Part shown: piece by piece, positions 1 to 11,939 of the stretch
How the letters are laid out: each line of letters starts with the position of its first letter
Position numbering within the stretch: the first letter of the stretch is position 1
Assembly (NCBI RefSeq): GCF_003473485.1
Contig: NC_053046.1
Location: 28,039,332-28,103,331, forward strand
From: Medicago truncatula
Lineage: Eukaryota > Streptophyta > Magnoliopsida > Fabales > Fabaceae
Length of the DNA stretch: 64,000 bases
Direction of reading: 5' to 3'
Notes under the pieces: model-generated
Databases searched by the model: none
Told to the model about the DNA's origin: nothing
Seen by the model: the letters and a program-made list of their open reading frames with translations, nothing else
Translations under genes and position numbers: made by a program

Positions 1-965
1 CATTTCCAATATCAACATCAGTCTCAATTCGATACTCATGTCAGGTTCTCTGTCAAAGCCTTGTGAGTCAATAATATCGGTCAATTTCTACCTTTCAATT
101 CAAATCGACGTCAAGTCAATCTCAATTTATATTTTGTCAACAAACCAATCCCCAGTGAATATGTTTCTGTTCGGTCAAGTGGCTAGTTCAAGTCCAAGAA
201 CAGCTTGTACCTATCAATTTGCTTATGTTATCGGTCGGGTGCCCAGCTCAATCCAAGAGCAGCTTGTATCTGTCAATATGTTTCCGTTTGGTCAAGTGCC
301 CAGCTCAATCCAAGAGCAGCTTGTACCTATCTATCTGTTTGTCTCCGGTGGAGTAACCAGTTCGCATCCAAGAACAAGCTCGCACCTGTCTATTTGCCTT
401 GCTTTCAGTCGAGTAACCAGTTCGAATCCTTAAGAACAACTCGTACTTGCCAATTTTCTCTTTTTCCCAGTCGGGTCACCAGTTCGAATCCATAAGAACA
501 ACTCGCACTTTCCAATATCCCCAAGTGAGTTACCAGTTCGAATCCATAAGAACAACTCATGTTTGTCCGGTAACCTCTATCCCCTGTGAAGTGACCAGTT
601 CGAATCCATAAGAACAACTCGCAGTTGTCTGTTTGTTTCATTCCCGGTCAAGTGGCTAGTTCGAATCCAAGAACAGCTTGTACCTATCCAACTTGTTTCT
701 AGTTTCCCGTTACTCTGCTATTCACTATCTTTGTCAATGTCTACCAATCCCGCAATGGATACGACATATTTTGTTAATTCCAATCTCCATGAGGTCTTGC
801 ATTTATAATCCAAATGATGCATAGCATGCATATTATTTGAAAATGGGTAGGCGTATTTTTACGTCCAAACACAGTGCAAATGTTAATATTTAAGTATCTT
901 CGTCCTGTCAAGCCAAAGACTCCGTCTCTTGACTCTCCAGACAAAGAAACTTAAGTAGGGGCAGC
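1..965 (+). repeat. 3' internal region of an Ogre-like LTR element with tandem repeats
   Basis: From about 150 to 690 a unit of roughly 55-60 bp recurs. It holds 'caatccaagagcagcttgta' or 'cgaatccataagaacaac' followed by a pyrimidine-rich stretch. Two copies at 244 and 301 are 57 bp apart. Short ORFs here are by-products of the repeat. The region runs into a purine-rich tract (aagtaggggcagc) directly before a TG-starting LTR at 966. That is the expected order of untranslated repeats, polypurine tract and 3' LTR in large Ty3/gypsy elements. The Ogre assignment is inferred from LTR motifs downstream. Confidence 0.6.
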
Positions 966-3900
966 TGTTATACCCTGTTTTTGGACCTAAAAATACTGGG
1001 CCCAATTTCATTTCAAACTTTGTCAATTATCAAATTTCAACTGCACAGTTCAAATTGTCTCTGCCTCGCAGTATTTTCAATCACAATTTTACCTATGTTT
1101 TTCTTGCATAAAACCTTTCGAAATGTCTTTACTTGTCTTGTAAGTCATTCAAAAGTGTCTCTGAATCATTACATTGCTTTTTCTACAGTTTATTTCAAAA
1201 TTTGCAAAAAAAGTCATACAGAAGGGTATTTTGGTCATTTCACACGAAATTTTGACATAGGGAGGTTACTTTGAAGTACCTCATTTAGGCCATTGGTTCG
1301 TTTTAGTCCGTTTTGTCAGTTTTATTTTTGTTTCGCTTTACGTTTAGTCAAATTACATATTTTAATTCATTTTTATTTTTACTTTGCATTTTAAATCCTT
1401 CAACTTTTTAAAATTGCATTTAAGTCCAAACTGTCCAATCTTTATGTTTTTTAGTTCTATTTTTAAAATTGCAGTCCAGTCCCATATTTTACAAAATTGC
1501 AGGGAGGTCCTCAAAGTCCAAAACTGCAAGGCCGTGCCATTTTTTTTCCAGATCCAGGTGTCCTGTTCTCATTGGTTCAGATGCACACTTGTCAGCTATA
1601 AAAGCAACACAGTGGCAATGAATTTCACACGTTTTCCATTCATCAAGTGCCAACTCATAAACACAGAATCACACTCTCTCTCTTGTCAGTTACGAATCAA
1701 ACAGAAAAAGCTTCAACATTCATCAATGGCGAAAACCTAAACCACTTCCAGAACGCAAAATCCAGAAAAGCTGAACTGGTTTGTTACTGCAATTCTCAGT
1801 GATTCAATTGAATCATCATCACTGAATTGCAGACTCTGCAATTCGAAGCACGAGCTCTTCACCTATGGCAAAAAGCTACGAGTGCTGATCGCAGAGATTC
1901 GAAGGAAGAAGAAGGAAAGAAGTTAGGGTTTACACCGAAGAAGATGAAGATTCAAGGCTAGCAAGGACCACACTGATTTATTTTCAGTCTCCAGAAACGA
2001 AATCAGATCAAAACAGAAACAAGATTTGAAGATTTTCTGAAGAAATCAACAATCTCCATACAAACTCAGGTAAACACGTGAATCTTCATCATTCTCATCA
2101 TCAAAGTCAATAACAAACTCAGAGAAGATGTAGATCTGTGAAGTTGAAAACATTTAAGCCAAAAAACCTAAAAGATTTCCAAAAACCGTAACACCAAAAG
2201 CGCAGATCTACATCATCCAGACCGTTAATCTCTTCATCTTTTCGTAAAAAGGACCATCAGTACGTGAATCAACAGAATCTCAAAAAAGATTCAAAGAATT
2301 TCATCAAAAAGAGCAAACCCTAATTTTACGAAAAACGTAAGTGAGAAGACCAGATTCACGTTGATTCACGTAGTGTTTGTAAAAGCCAAGGCCAGAACCG
2401 TAATCGCAATGAAAAGACGAAGAGAATGATGTGATTTTCATCAGATTCTGGGTTGAAAGCTCGCCGGAACCCTAGGGAGCTCACCGGAGAAGATGAAGGT
2501 TCCGGCGAGCCTACGGTGGCTCCAGCCAGACCTTCATCTCTCACGGTGGCTCAACCCAGAATCCGGTGAGCTTATGTTAGAGAGAAGAGAGAGAAGCTCT
2601 GAGTGTAGAGAGAGAAAGGTTTTGTAAAAATGAAAAAACCGGTGCTAGCTTGTTTATATAGGCAACTGAACCGGACCGGTTCAAGACCGGTCCAATCCCT
2701 TCAATCCTGAGCGTTGGATCTAGGGTTTCCTTCCCTGGATCAATCCAACGCTCCCTGTGCATCCGGATCTTTTAGTGATTGGGCTTTGGTTTGGGCTTAG
2801 TTTTCCTTTACGTTTTTTTGTTTTTTCTGCTATTTGCACTGTTTTTCTTTGCTATTTGAACCTATGTCTTGATTTAAAAATCTTGATAAATTTCCTAGAA
2901 AATCCATGCTTACTTCTTGACATTTTCTTGATGTTTTATGGCATTTTTGCACGCTGGAATTGGCAAAATTCTTGTATGATTAATCCATGGCATTTTAATT
3001 CTTTCTTGGATTATTTCTTATGATCGTTTTGTCAATTCTATCATTGATTTGTGAAAATGTGATAAAGGCCATTTGATATGTTAATGTGAGGTGCTCACAC
3101 CTACGATCCTATCTTGATTTTGCTGTTTTAAATGGATTCATGAAACCTTGATTGTATGAGCAACGTATGCATATTCTAGAAAGTAATAAGATGCTAATTC
3201 TATCTCAAAATTGGCATGAAACTAAGCTTGTTTGTTTCTAATGATCCCATAATTATAGCTTGAGGTAAAAGAAACTATTTCAAACTTGCTATAGCATGAG
3301 AATTAGAAGCTACAAATGCCTTAGTTCTTATATCAAAATTTTGGGTTTTTATTACCATTTTATTACTATCTTTATGGCATTTTATGCGTCTTTGCCTCTT
3401 GCTACTCTTTATGCTTTATTTCACTAACAAGTTTATTTCCATGTTTCATGCATCCCATTTAGCATCCCCTCCACTTTCTTTAGCCTAGCATTTATCTTTT
3501 GCAAGTTTTAATTCATTTGGTAATGTAATTTGTTATCATTGGTTTGTAGCTTGGCAAAGGGGCCATAGAATGTATTTAGGCAATTTTTGTAATATGGACT
3601 ATGGACACTATGACGCACCGACACGCACACACTCACCTTAGATGTATGCGTAGGATTGTATGATTAGATGAGCGCTTAGGTTTGAACACTTAGAGAAAAT
3701 CCATCTTTTTCCAAAAAAGAACAATTGAACTTCACTTCAAAAAATTTCATAATAAATATGAAGTCAACACTTCATTTTTTTCTTTTCTTTTTCTTAAGAA
3801 AAATTCAATTCATCTTAATCATTTAGACTTTCTTTTTAATCACTAATCAAAACCTCACTTTTTGCTAAATCTAATGCCCTTGAGGCCTCTCATCTCTATT

Positions 3901-4306
3901 CTTCAAAATCTCTTTTCAAACTTAAAATCAACCAATAAAAACAAAAAACCATTTTTGAGAATGAACTACGAACGGTTTTGATCCCTTAAAAGGGTACGTA
4001 GGCAATGAGTCAAAACTCATCCAAGCCGAAATAAAAATCAAATTCTACTTCTTCTCACCCCCCATTCTTAACTAATCACACCTTCATTTTTTACAAATAG
4101 TCTCTAAAAATAAAGCGTAGAAATAAACTTAGGAGAGCGGTTCTTATGGAATACCATAATCGCTCCGGGTGCCTAACACCTTCCCGTAGCGAAAACGACC
4201 CCCGGATTCGGAAACTCAAGGGTTTTTCTCCTTTTACCCTTCCCAAGAAAAAAGAGAGATATCAACGGTCGAAAGGTTCAAGTCCAATTAATGGCTTGGC
4301 ACCCAA
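966..4306 (+). mobile_element. Ogre-like Ty3/gypsy LTR, right end lost
   Basis: The LTR starts TGTTATACCCTG straight after a polypurine tract. Near its far end are two blocks I recognise from legume Ogre-type LTRs: 'ggttttgatccctt...gggtacgtaggca' at about 3972-4003, and 'gggtgcctaacaccttcccg' with 'acccccggattcgg' at about 4167-4215. The sequence stops near 4306, where Ty1/copia reverse transcriptase coding sequence begins without a gap, so the LTR end is missing or rearranged. I see no host gene in this 3.3 kb; ORFs at 1384-1740 and 2757-3023 show no recognisable domain. Confidence 0.55.
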
Positions 4307-5076
4307 AAACCATGATAACAATATCATTTTAGCTGGCAATTCTCTCAGTGAATTTCAGCTCATCAAAAATGCTTTACATCAGGCATTCAAAATCAAGGAT
4401 CTTGGGATTTTGAAATATTTTCTTGGCCTTGAAGTAGCTCATTCTCACAGTGGGATCTCTCTCTGCCAAAGAAAATACTGTTTGGATCTGTTGAATGATT
4501 CAGGCCTTCTTGGTTCTAAGCCTGTTTCTACACCCTCTGATCCCTCTATCAAACTCCATAATGATACCTCACCTCCTTTCTCTGATGTTTCAACCTATAG
4601 AAGACTTATTGGCAGATTGATTTACTTGAATACAACCAGACCTGACATTACTTTCATTACCCAACAATTGAGTCAGTTTCTTAGCAAACCAACTCAAACT
4701 CATTATCATGCTGCTATTAGATTTCTAAAATACCTAAAAGGTTCACCAGGCAAAGGAATTTTCTTCCCATGAGCTTCAGGATTACACATTCAGGGATACA
4801 CTGATGCAGACTGGGCAGGATGTAAAGATACAAGCTTTCTTGGACAATCTCTTATATGTTGGAGAACCAAGAAACAACCTACAGTTTCCAAATCATCTTC
4901 TGAAGCTGAGTATAGAGCAATGGCATCTGCTACTTGTGAAATGCAATGGTTATTATACTTGCTCAGAGATTTACAAGTTCAATGTGTTCAACTTCCTGTG
5001 CTTTATTGTGATAATCAAAGTGCTATGCACATTGCATCAAATTCTGTTTTTCATGAAAGAACTAAACATCTTGAAA
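4307..5076 (+). pseudogene. Ty1/copia reverse transcriptase-RNase H fragment, left part
   Basis: The frame from 4307 encodes the C-terminal half of a copia reverse transcriptase (IILAGNS, DLGILKYFLGLEV, STYRRLIGRLIYL) followed by copia RNase H (GYTDADWAGC, SSSEAEYRAM, DNQSAMHIASNS). The YVDD catalytic motif is not recognisable: the codons ahead of IILAGNS read DNN, and the gene is cut at the junction with the Ogre-like LTR. A TGA at 4770-4772 interrupts the frame, and RNase H lacks about eight residues after GCKDT. A LINE inserted at 5077 splits the frame. The remainder resumes at 10827. Confidence 0.85.
5061..5076 (+). repeat. target-site duplication of LINE insertion (left copy)
   Basis: actaaacatcttgaaa here recurs at 10827-10842, immediately after a poly(A) run. 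The match is 17 bp if the preceding A is counted. It flanks the LINE exactly and interrupts the copia RNase H codons for ERTKHLE, as expected for target-primed reverse transcription. Confidence 0.9.
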
Positions 5077-5084
5077 ACCTGTAG

Positions 5085-7392
5085 ATGTGGAACAAAACAG
5101 TTTTTGGTAATGTCCATCAACTGGTTAGCCAAGATGAGTCAAACCTTCAAAACATCCAAAACCAAATCCAAACCAATGGACATACTGATACCCTTATCCA
5201 ACAAGAAAAGAAAGCTCAAGGTGATTTGGATCTTGCTTTAAACAAGGAAGAAACTTTTTGGTTTGAAAAATCCAAAGTAAAGTGGAACATGGAAGGTGAT
5301 AGGAACACTGCGTATTTTCATAGAGTGACGAAGATAAAAAATACAACAAAGCTGATCACACTCCTCAGAGATGGAGAGCACACACTCACTGATCCTAATC
5401 AAATAGCTAATCATGCAGTAAACTATTTTAAGAATGTTTTTTGCACTAACAATGTTTTGCAGGATCATGCTTTGGTGGAAGAGGCTATTCCAAATTTAAT
5501 TGATGACAATGTGAACAATTAGCTGACCATGATCCCTTCAAATGATGAAATCAAGCAAGCAGTCTTTTCCCTTAATAATGATAGTGCCCCTGGCCCAGAT
5601 GGATTTGGTTCTTGCTTCTACCAAATCTATTGGGATATTGTGAAGGAAGATGTCATCAAAGCAGTGCTGCAGTTCTTCAACACTGGTTGGATTCTACCTA
5701 ATTTCAATGCAAATACACTGATTCTCATCCCCAAGACTCAAAATGCAGATTCTATGGATCAATTCAGACCTATAGCCATGGCAAACTTCAAGTTCAAGAT
5801 CATTTCCAAGATCCTAGCAGACAGATTGGCACAGATAATGCCAAACATTGTTTCTCAAGAGCAAAGAGGATTCATACAAGGTAGAAATATCAAAGATTGT
5901 GTTTGTTTAGCATCTGAAGCAATTAACATGTTGGATCAAAAATCCTTTGGTGGAAACTTAGCATTCAAAGTGGATATAAGCAAAGCTTTTGACACTCTAA
6001 ACTGGAAGTTCCTTCTTAAAGTGTTAAAACAATTTGGTTTTTCTGAAACATTTTGTAATTGGATTGATGCTATCCTTCAATCAGCAAAACTCTCAATATG
6101 CATCAATGGCTCTCAACAGGGGTATTTCTCTTGTTCTAGGGGAGTGAGACAAGGTGACCCTTTGTCACCTTTACTCTTTTGCCTAGCAGAAGATGTTTTA
6201 AGCAGGAGCTTGACAAAACTGGTGGAACAAGGCAAGTTAAAACAGATGAGGGGAACTAGAAATTGCTTGGTTCCATCTCATATCCTATACGCAGATGACA
6301 TCATGATATTCTGTAATGGTAAGAAATCTTGCATGCAGGCTTTAATGCATCTATTTACTATGTATGGATAAGAATCTGGCCAAATAGTCAACAACACAAA
6401 ATCTATACTCTATTCAGGTGGTATATCAGATGCCAGGCTTCAACAACTGATCAACGTCATAGGTTTTAACAAAGGATCCTTTCCCTTCAATTATCTGGGA
6501 GTCCCCATCTTTAAAGGAAAACCTAAAGCTAGATTCCTGCAGCCTATAGTGGATAAAATAAAAACTAAGCTTTCTAATTGGAAAGCCTCCATTCTGTCTA
6601 TTGCAGGTAGGGTGCAGCTAATCAAGTCAGTAGCTCAAAGCATGTTGATTCATACTATAACAATTTATGACTGGCCCTCTTTTCTTTTGAAAGAATTAGA
6701 AACCTGTTTCAGAAACTTCATTTGGTCAGGGGACATCACAAAAAGGAAGTTGGTGACAGTGGCATGGAAAAAATTGTGTAAGCCTCAATCTCAGGGTGGG
6801 CTTGGAATCAGGTCTCTCTCTCAATTGAATGCAGCTGGTAATTTAAAACTTTGCTGGGATATGCTGCATTCTTAGGAAAGTTGGGCAAAGCTTCTTTTAA
6901 GTAGAACAATAAAAAATGGGAAGCCTATCAATCATCATATTTTCTCTTCGCTATGGTCTTGCATGAAGAATGAATATAATGCCTTATCGGATAACTCTGT
7001 CAGGCTCCTGGGAAATGGTCAATCAATTAGATTTTGGACGGATGCCTGGTGTGGAGAGCCTCTAATCAATCTTATAACTACTCAAAACCACGTGATTGAT
7101 GAAGAGGTGAAAGTTTCAAATTTCATTAATGGCCTTCATTGGAACATTCCTCAAGAATTCCAAAACTTTTGTCCTCAAATGAACTACCTTGTGATGCAAG
7201 TTACAATACCCCAACAAGCCAAAAAGGATGAGCTAGTTTGGAAGCATGTCAACAATGGGTCCTTGTCTTTAAAATAAGCCTATAAGTTCAAATCTCATCA
7301 GTTGCAGGAAGTTAATTGGGGTAAGGTCATATGGTCCACTCATATCCCTCCTTCAAAATCTCTATTTGCTTGGCGATTAATGCATGAAAAGG
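5085..7392 (+). pseudogene. LINE reverse transcriptase ORF, part 1
   Basis: One reading frame with no frameshift encodes the endonuclease-RT linker, then reverse transcriptase. Visible motifs are APGPDG near 5589, QFRPIAMANF near 5758, QRGFIQGRNI near 5869, RQGDPLSPLLFC near 6148 and the catalytic YADD at 6288-6299. The thumb (FNYLGVPIFKG) and the start of the zinc-binding region (WCGEPL) follow. Four in-frame stops break it: TAG at 5520-5522, TAA at 6369-6371, TAG at 6873-6875 and TAA at 7275-7277. The frame continues at 9764 once the inserted LTR and its duplicated 5 bp are discounted. It cannot make an active enzyme. Confidence 0.88.
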
Positions 7393-8059
7393 TACCCTGT
7401 AACACCCCGTTTTCCCAACAACATAAATATAAAAGTAAATCAGAGTTTAACACCTAACGGGCATGCTACACTGCTTTTCAAAAATCCATAAATAGAATAA
7501 AGTACTATTTATTAAAATCAACTTTGATAAAATATCAGTTCATTGCAGCGGAAAGTATTTTTCAACATTAAACAACTTCCAATAAAACCTTGGCACACGG
7601 CCTCAACAAAATATCTGTAAAGATTAAATTCAACATCAACAGTTTCATAATGATACATAAGGAATGAAAACACGACAACAATTTCCCATCCCGTTACGTA
7701 TCAGAGCCCTAAGACACTTGAGCCACCACTTCTAATAAGCTTCAATACCTGCAAGTTACCCATACGAATGGCAACATTTCCAAGCAGAAGGGGTGAGATT
7801 CACAAACAATAATAGTAGATATATAAATCATCAACTTAATTAAATAACATAATTAACCGCATATATTCAACAATAATATTCATACTTCTTCGTCTTTAGA
7901 AACACTAACTAAATCAACCAACGACGACAACAACAACTCTCCCAACAACAACCACAATTACAACAACTCCATCTACAACAACGACAACAACACAATCAAT
8001 CGACAACGACATCATCGACAACATCAACGACAACTACGACGTGGTACTATTTTCAACAC

Positions 8060-8297
8060 ATTGAATGACTAAGCATTCCGGGGCATAAGCCCCCAACAAT
8101 TTGAATGATGAACATTCCAGGGCATGAGCCCTCAACAGATTGAATGACAAGGCAATTCCAGGGCATAAGCCCTCAACGGTTGAATGATTAACATTCCAGG
8201 GCATGAGCCCTCAACAATTTGAATGACAAGGCATTCCAGGGCATAAGCCCTCAACAGTTGAATGACGAGCATTCCAGGGCATGAGCCCTCAACGATT
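8060..8297. repeat. minisatellite, about 38-bp unit, six copies
   Basis: The unit reads roughly 'cattccagggcatgagccct' followed by 'caacaatttgaatgac'. About six copies alternate between 'gcataagccc' and 'gcatgagccc'. It lies within the solo LTR. A run of CAACAACGAC-like triplets precedes it (about 7920-8040). Confidence 0.8.
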
Positions 8298-8824
8298 TCC
8301 TAATCATGAAAGGACTCGACTCGTGTATATCAACATACAACTCAACTACGACAACGACAACATAGGCAACAACAACGACAACGACTGTGCATAATAACTT
8401 ATGACTTACTCCCCAACTTGGTCATCATCAACAACCTATGACTCCGTTACTTAGAACGACAACTTGCAACCTTACAACCTGAACCAACATCTTGTATAAT
8501 CCAATTGAATGCATTTATGCATAAACCAACAATCAGCAGCAAATCATATTCAATTCAACAACAACATATAATAATAAGCAGCGAGACAACAACAATAATA
8601 ACCATCATATACAACGAGTAGGACTCATATCAACATCTTACATAATATATAACTATCTCCTCATTTGTTCATCAACCTAAGTCGACGTCATTAAACATTA
8701 CAAACATCCTCTCTGAATCTCCGTATAATCAAGAATAACTTCTCTCCTACCTCAAGGGTCTACTCATATCATCACGTGCGACAAAAGATCGCAAAATCCT
8801 AACAAGGCTTCTGAAATGGGACAA

Positions 8825-9153
8825 CTCGCGAGGCGAGAGGCTCTACTCGCCATGGCGAGTTAGGGTAAAATACTCACCATTCCATTCTGACACCATTCCG
8901 AGTTCAATCTCATTCTAAAACTTTGCCTAATCATTAAGGTACATGTTCAGGCCCTCATAAACACCCAAGGTTAAACTCACAGCTCAAAAACACAGAATCT
9001 TGCAAGCTCTCTGCCCACACTCGCTACGGCGAGTAAACTTGTTCGCCATGGCGAGCTGCGAGGTGCAACTCGCGAGGCGAGTAACTCCTGCTCGCGAGGC
9101 GAGCGATGATCTTCATCACTCGCTACGGCGAGGATCGTCACTCGGGAGGCGAG
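8825..9153. repeat. array of eight GC-rich palindromes in the solo LTR
   Basis: Eight 13-14 bp palindromic or near-palindromic units lie at 8825, 8846, 9020, 9042, 9069, 9091, 9119 and 9141. The arms are CTCGC/GCGAG around variable centres: CTCGCGAGGCGAG, CTCGCTACGGCGAG, CTCGCCATGGCGAG. They stand out against a surrounding AT-rich LTR. Function unknown. Confidence 0.8.
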
Positions 9154-9763
9154 CGATGAATAACAGTACGGCCAGGTTACAGTTTTTCTCAAAAATTCAC
9201 CCAAACCCATTGGTCTAACCTTAAAACTGATTCTAAACATCAATATATGAAACATCTAAGGTCTGTTCATCATTTCTACATCAATTCACCCTAATTCCAT
9301 CACTTAATCATCAATTCTCATCATAACCCTAATTCCCAATTCACCAAATTTATTCATAACTTTTACCAAACAGAATCAGAATTATATAAACTAAAATCAT
9401 TGCAAGTTAGCCTCACCCTTACCTTAGGTAATCGAAATCGCAGCCCTTCTAGGTTCTCTTCCCTTTTCTTGACTTTTCTCCCTTTTCTCTATTGTACATG
9501 AAAACTGCGTCTGCCTTCTATTTTTCCAATTCTTTAATAAATATAACCTCCCATTATTCCTTAACTCCTCTTAATTCTATTAAATTCCAATTTAACCCCC
9601 AAACTCCAAAATAAATCCTAATTCTCCCTTATTCTATTAAATACTAAAAATAGCCATTTAATAAAATACACCACACCACAAATCAACATAAATGATTTAA
9701 AAATCATATAAAGGACTTTAAATAACTAAAAATAATTAAATAAAATTGGGGCGTTACATACCC

Positions 9764-10696
9764 TGTGATGATAAACTCAAACAAAGAGGTTGCAACATCC
9801 CCTCTAAATGCAATCTCTGTGGCAGGCAGGAAGAATCAATTTTCCATTTATTCTTTTTATGTGATTTTGCTGTCCATATTTGGAGATGGCTAGGAACAAT
9901 ATTGCAGACCAATTTACAGTTTTTATCTATTCAAGAAGTCTGGAGCCTTTGTGATAGAGGATGGTCCCCCCATTGTAAGCTTGTTATGCAAGCTGCTATT
10001 GTGAATATTTTCTATGTTATCTGGCAATCAAGGAATGCAGTCAGGTTCAATAACAAATCCACCCATTGGAAATCTGCAATTTCATCCATCATTGCTGGAG
10101 TCTCTTTATCTGCTAGCAACTCAAAGCTAGCTGCAAGCTCATCAATGACAGAATTTACCTTCTTAAAAGCTTTTAACTGTAAAATCAATCCTCCAAAGCA
10201 CAGCAATATCAAGGAGGTCATTTGGCATCCTCCAATCCTTAATTGGATCAAATGTAATTGTGATGGTGCAGCTCTTGGTAGCCCTGGTCTTTCTTCTTGT
10301 GGAGGGGTGTTTAGAAACAGTCAAGCGCTTTTCTTGGGAGGGTTTGCCGAAGGTCTGAGTATTGGGAACTCTCTGATAGCTGAATTATCTGGTGTCATGA
10401 GAACAATTGAAATTGCAAAACAAAGAGGGTACTCTAGGCTTTGGATTGAAACAGACTCAAAACTTGCAGTTTTAGCCTTCAAATCTTCAAATCTAATTCC
10501 TTGGAAGATCAGGAACAGATGGGATAATTGTATGGAATACATCTCTAACATTGCATTTTTAATAACTCATATATATAGGGAAGGGAATGTCTGTGCAGAC
10601 AAATTTGCAAACATAGGCCTCTCTTTGAATTCTCTTGTAATCTATGACACTCTTCCTGTGGAGGTCAGAGCAGATTATGTGCAAAATAGACTATGA
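9764..10696 (+). pseudogene. LINE ORF, part 2 (zf-RVT and RNase H-like domain)
   Basis: The LINE frame continues here with a zinc-binding motif (CNLCGRQEESIFHLFFLC), a linker, and an RNase H-like domain (KCNCDGAALG, GGVFRN, LWIETDSK, HIYREGNVCADKFA). It ends at a TAG/TGA cluster near 10694. No internal stop occurs in this 311-codon part. A short 3' untranslated region and poly(A) tract follow. The reading frame matches part 1 after subtracting the 2366 bp of the LTR plus its duplicated target. Confidence 0.85.
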
Positions 10697-10826
10697 ATGC
10701 CTAGTTTCAGGTTCACTTTTGCTTGAGAAGGTCTTGGCTTGGTCCCCCTTCTCCTTTTTGTATCAATTTTTCTTTAATACATTTTGGTGAGTGCTTCTCA
10801 CTAGATTAAAAAAAAAAAAAAAAAAA

Positions 10827-11225
10827 ACTAAACATCTTGAAATTGACTGCCATATTGTCAGGGAAAAGCTACAAGCAGGCATCTTCAAACTCCTTCCTGT
10901 TACCACTCATGATCAAATTGCTGATTTTTTTACCAAGGCTCTCTATCCTCAACCTTTTAGCCTCTTGCTTTCCAAGTTGGGGATGTTAGACATCTACCAC
11001 CCTCCAACTTGTGGGGGGATATTACACAGTCCAAATTCTGATGATCAAAAGCATAGCAATACAAAGCTTATGGTACAAGCAACTTAGATAGGGTAGTACA
11101 ATGTGTACTTTCTTGTAGTACAATTCATATTAGCAAGTACAATTCTCAATTGTATATATACATTGATGTAACACATTTCCAATTAATGAATCAATTCACT
11201 TTTTCACACTTTCTTAATACTTTTT
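10827..11225 (+). pseudogene. Ty1/copia RNase H C-terminus and 3' LTR, right part
   Basis: After the LINE's duplicated target the copia frame resumes (TKHLEIDCHIVREKL, HDQIADFFTKAL, LSKLGMLDIY). This is the invariant end of copia RNase H. The polypurine tract gtggggggata (about 11011) follows. Then comes a short LTR-like stretch with a TATA-like tatatata near 11153, out to about 11220. The exact LTR end is not determined. Confidence 0.75.
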
Positions 11226-11939
11226 ACCAAATATTTGTTTTCAATTATGAAAGAAAAATAACTCTAAATAATTAGAAACTCTTTCATAACAATTCTTGTT
11301 TCAGATCTTGAATCCTCTTCTAGTGAAATCATCAGAAAACGAATAGACCACATACTACAAACCAAACACCAGGACAACAAATTAGTATCCATTCCTTCTA
11401 TCATGAATATTCAGTCAAGTTTCCCATTGTTAAACCACTTGCATAATCCCCATCGTGCTTTTTCTTACATATACCTATGGATACAAGTTGTTGGCTCCGT
11501 CAAAACTGCTCTGTGCTAGTTCTCCTCATTCTCTCGTTCGCTCCACCAAGCATCCTTTACCTATGCCTTTTGGAAATGAAAGCTTTGATTGTAATGTCTA
11601 AAATTCTATTGCATGCAAATGATATGCATAAATGTGATTAATTAAGGAAAATTCTATGAGGTCTTTCTTTTCGGTGAGCTGTGATAAGTTTCCTGAAAAG
11701 GAAAGAAATTTCCCTTAATGTTGAGTAAATATAATTGTATTTCCTAGAATGAGGTGCACTTTATTTTGTTTTGGGGTAAATTTATAGCAAATTTATTTGC
11801 ATATTTTACTAGTAGTATCTATATTCTTGAATAATTTTTTTATACTTAGCCATATTCTTGAATATAATTTAAGTATGATTTTTTATTTTATTTTTTAAAA
11901 AAACAAAAACAAAACTATAGCACCAACCAAACAAAATAC
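11226..11939. other. intergenic, no gene seen
   Basis: This AT-rich stretch has no convincing ORF, domain or repeat that I can recognise. Confidence 0.6.

Larger units (their letters stand above)
7398..9758 (-). mobile_element. solo LTR (gypsy-type) inside the LINE
   Basis: The 2361-bp segment starts TGTAACACCCC and ends GGGGCGTTACA, so it has TG...CA ends with an 11-bp imperfect inverted repeat. The 5-bp sequence TACCC flanks both ends (7393-7397 and 9759-9763). There is no gag, pol, primer-binding site or second LTR, which suggests a solo LTR left by LTR-LTR recombination. Minus orientation is inferred because the reverse complement opens TGTAACGCCCC, a common start in legume gypsy LTRs. 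It contains a minisatellite (about 8060-8297) and a palindrome array (8825-9153). The small ORFs inside are not genes. Confidence 0.8.
5077..10826 (+). mobile_element. 5'-truncated LINE inserted in a copia element
   Basis: A non-LTR retrotransposon fragment bounded by a 17-bp target-site duplication and ending in about 19 A residues (10808-10826). It lacks the gag-like ORF1 and most of the endonuclease. It keeps the reverse transcriptase, the zinc-binding zf-RVT region and the C-terminal RNase H-like domain. A solo LTR at 7398-9758 splits it. The order of events is clear: copia first, LINE second, gypsy-type LTR third. Confidence 0.9.

Noticed and set aside
38..641. ORFs of 78-131 codons at the left edge
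   Set aside because: They translate a short tandem repeat in several frames and on both strands; repetitive peptides without a known family.
8060..8297. CRISPR-like array
   Set aside because: The repeats are contiguous and the spacers are not unique; a plant nuclear minisatellite explains them.
7398..9758. complete LTR retrotransposon in the LINE
   Set aside because: Only one LTR is present, with no internal coding region, PBS or polypurine tract, so a solo LTR fits better.
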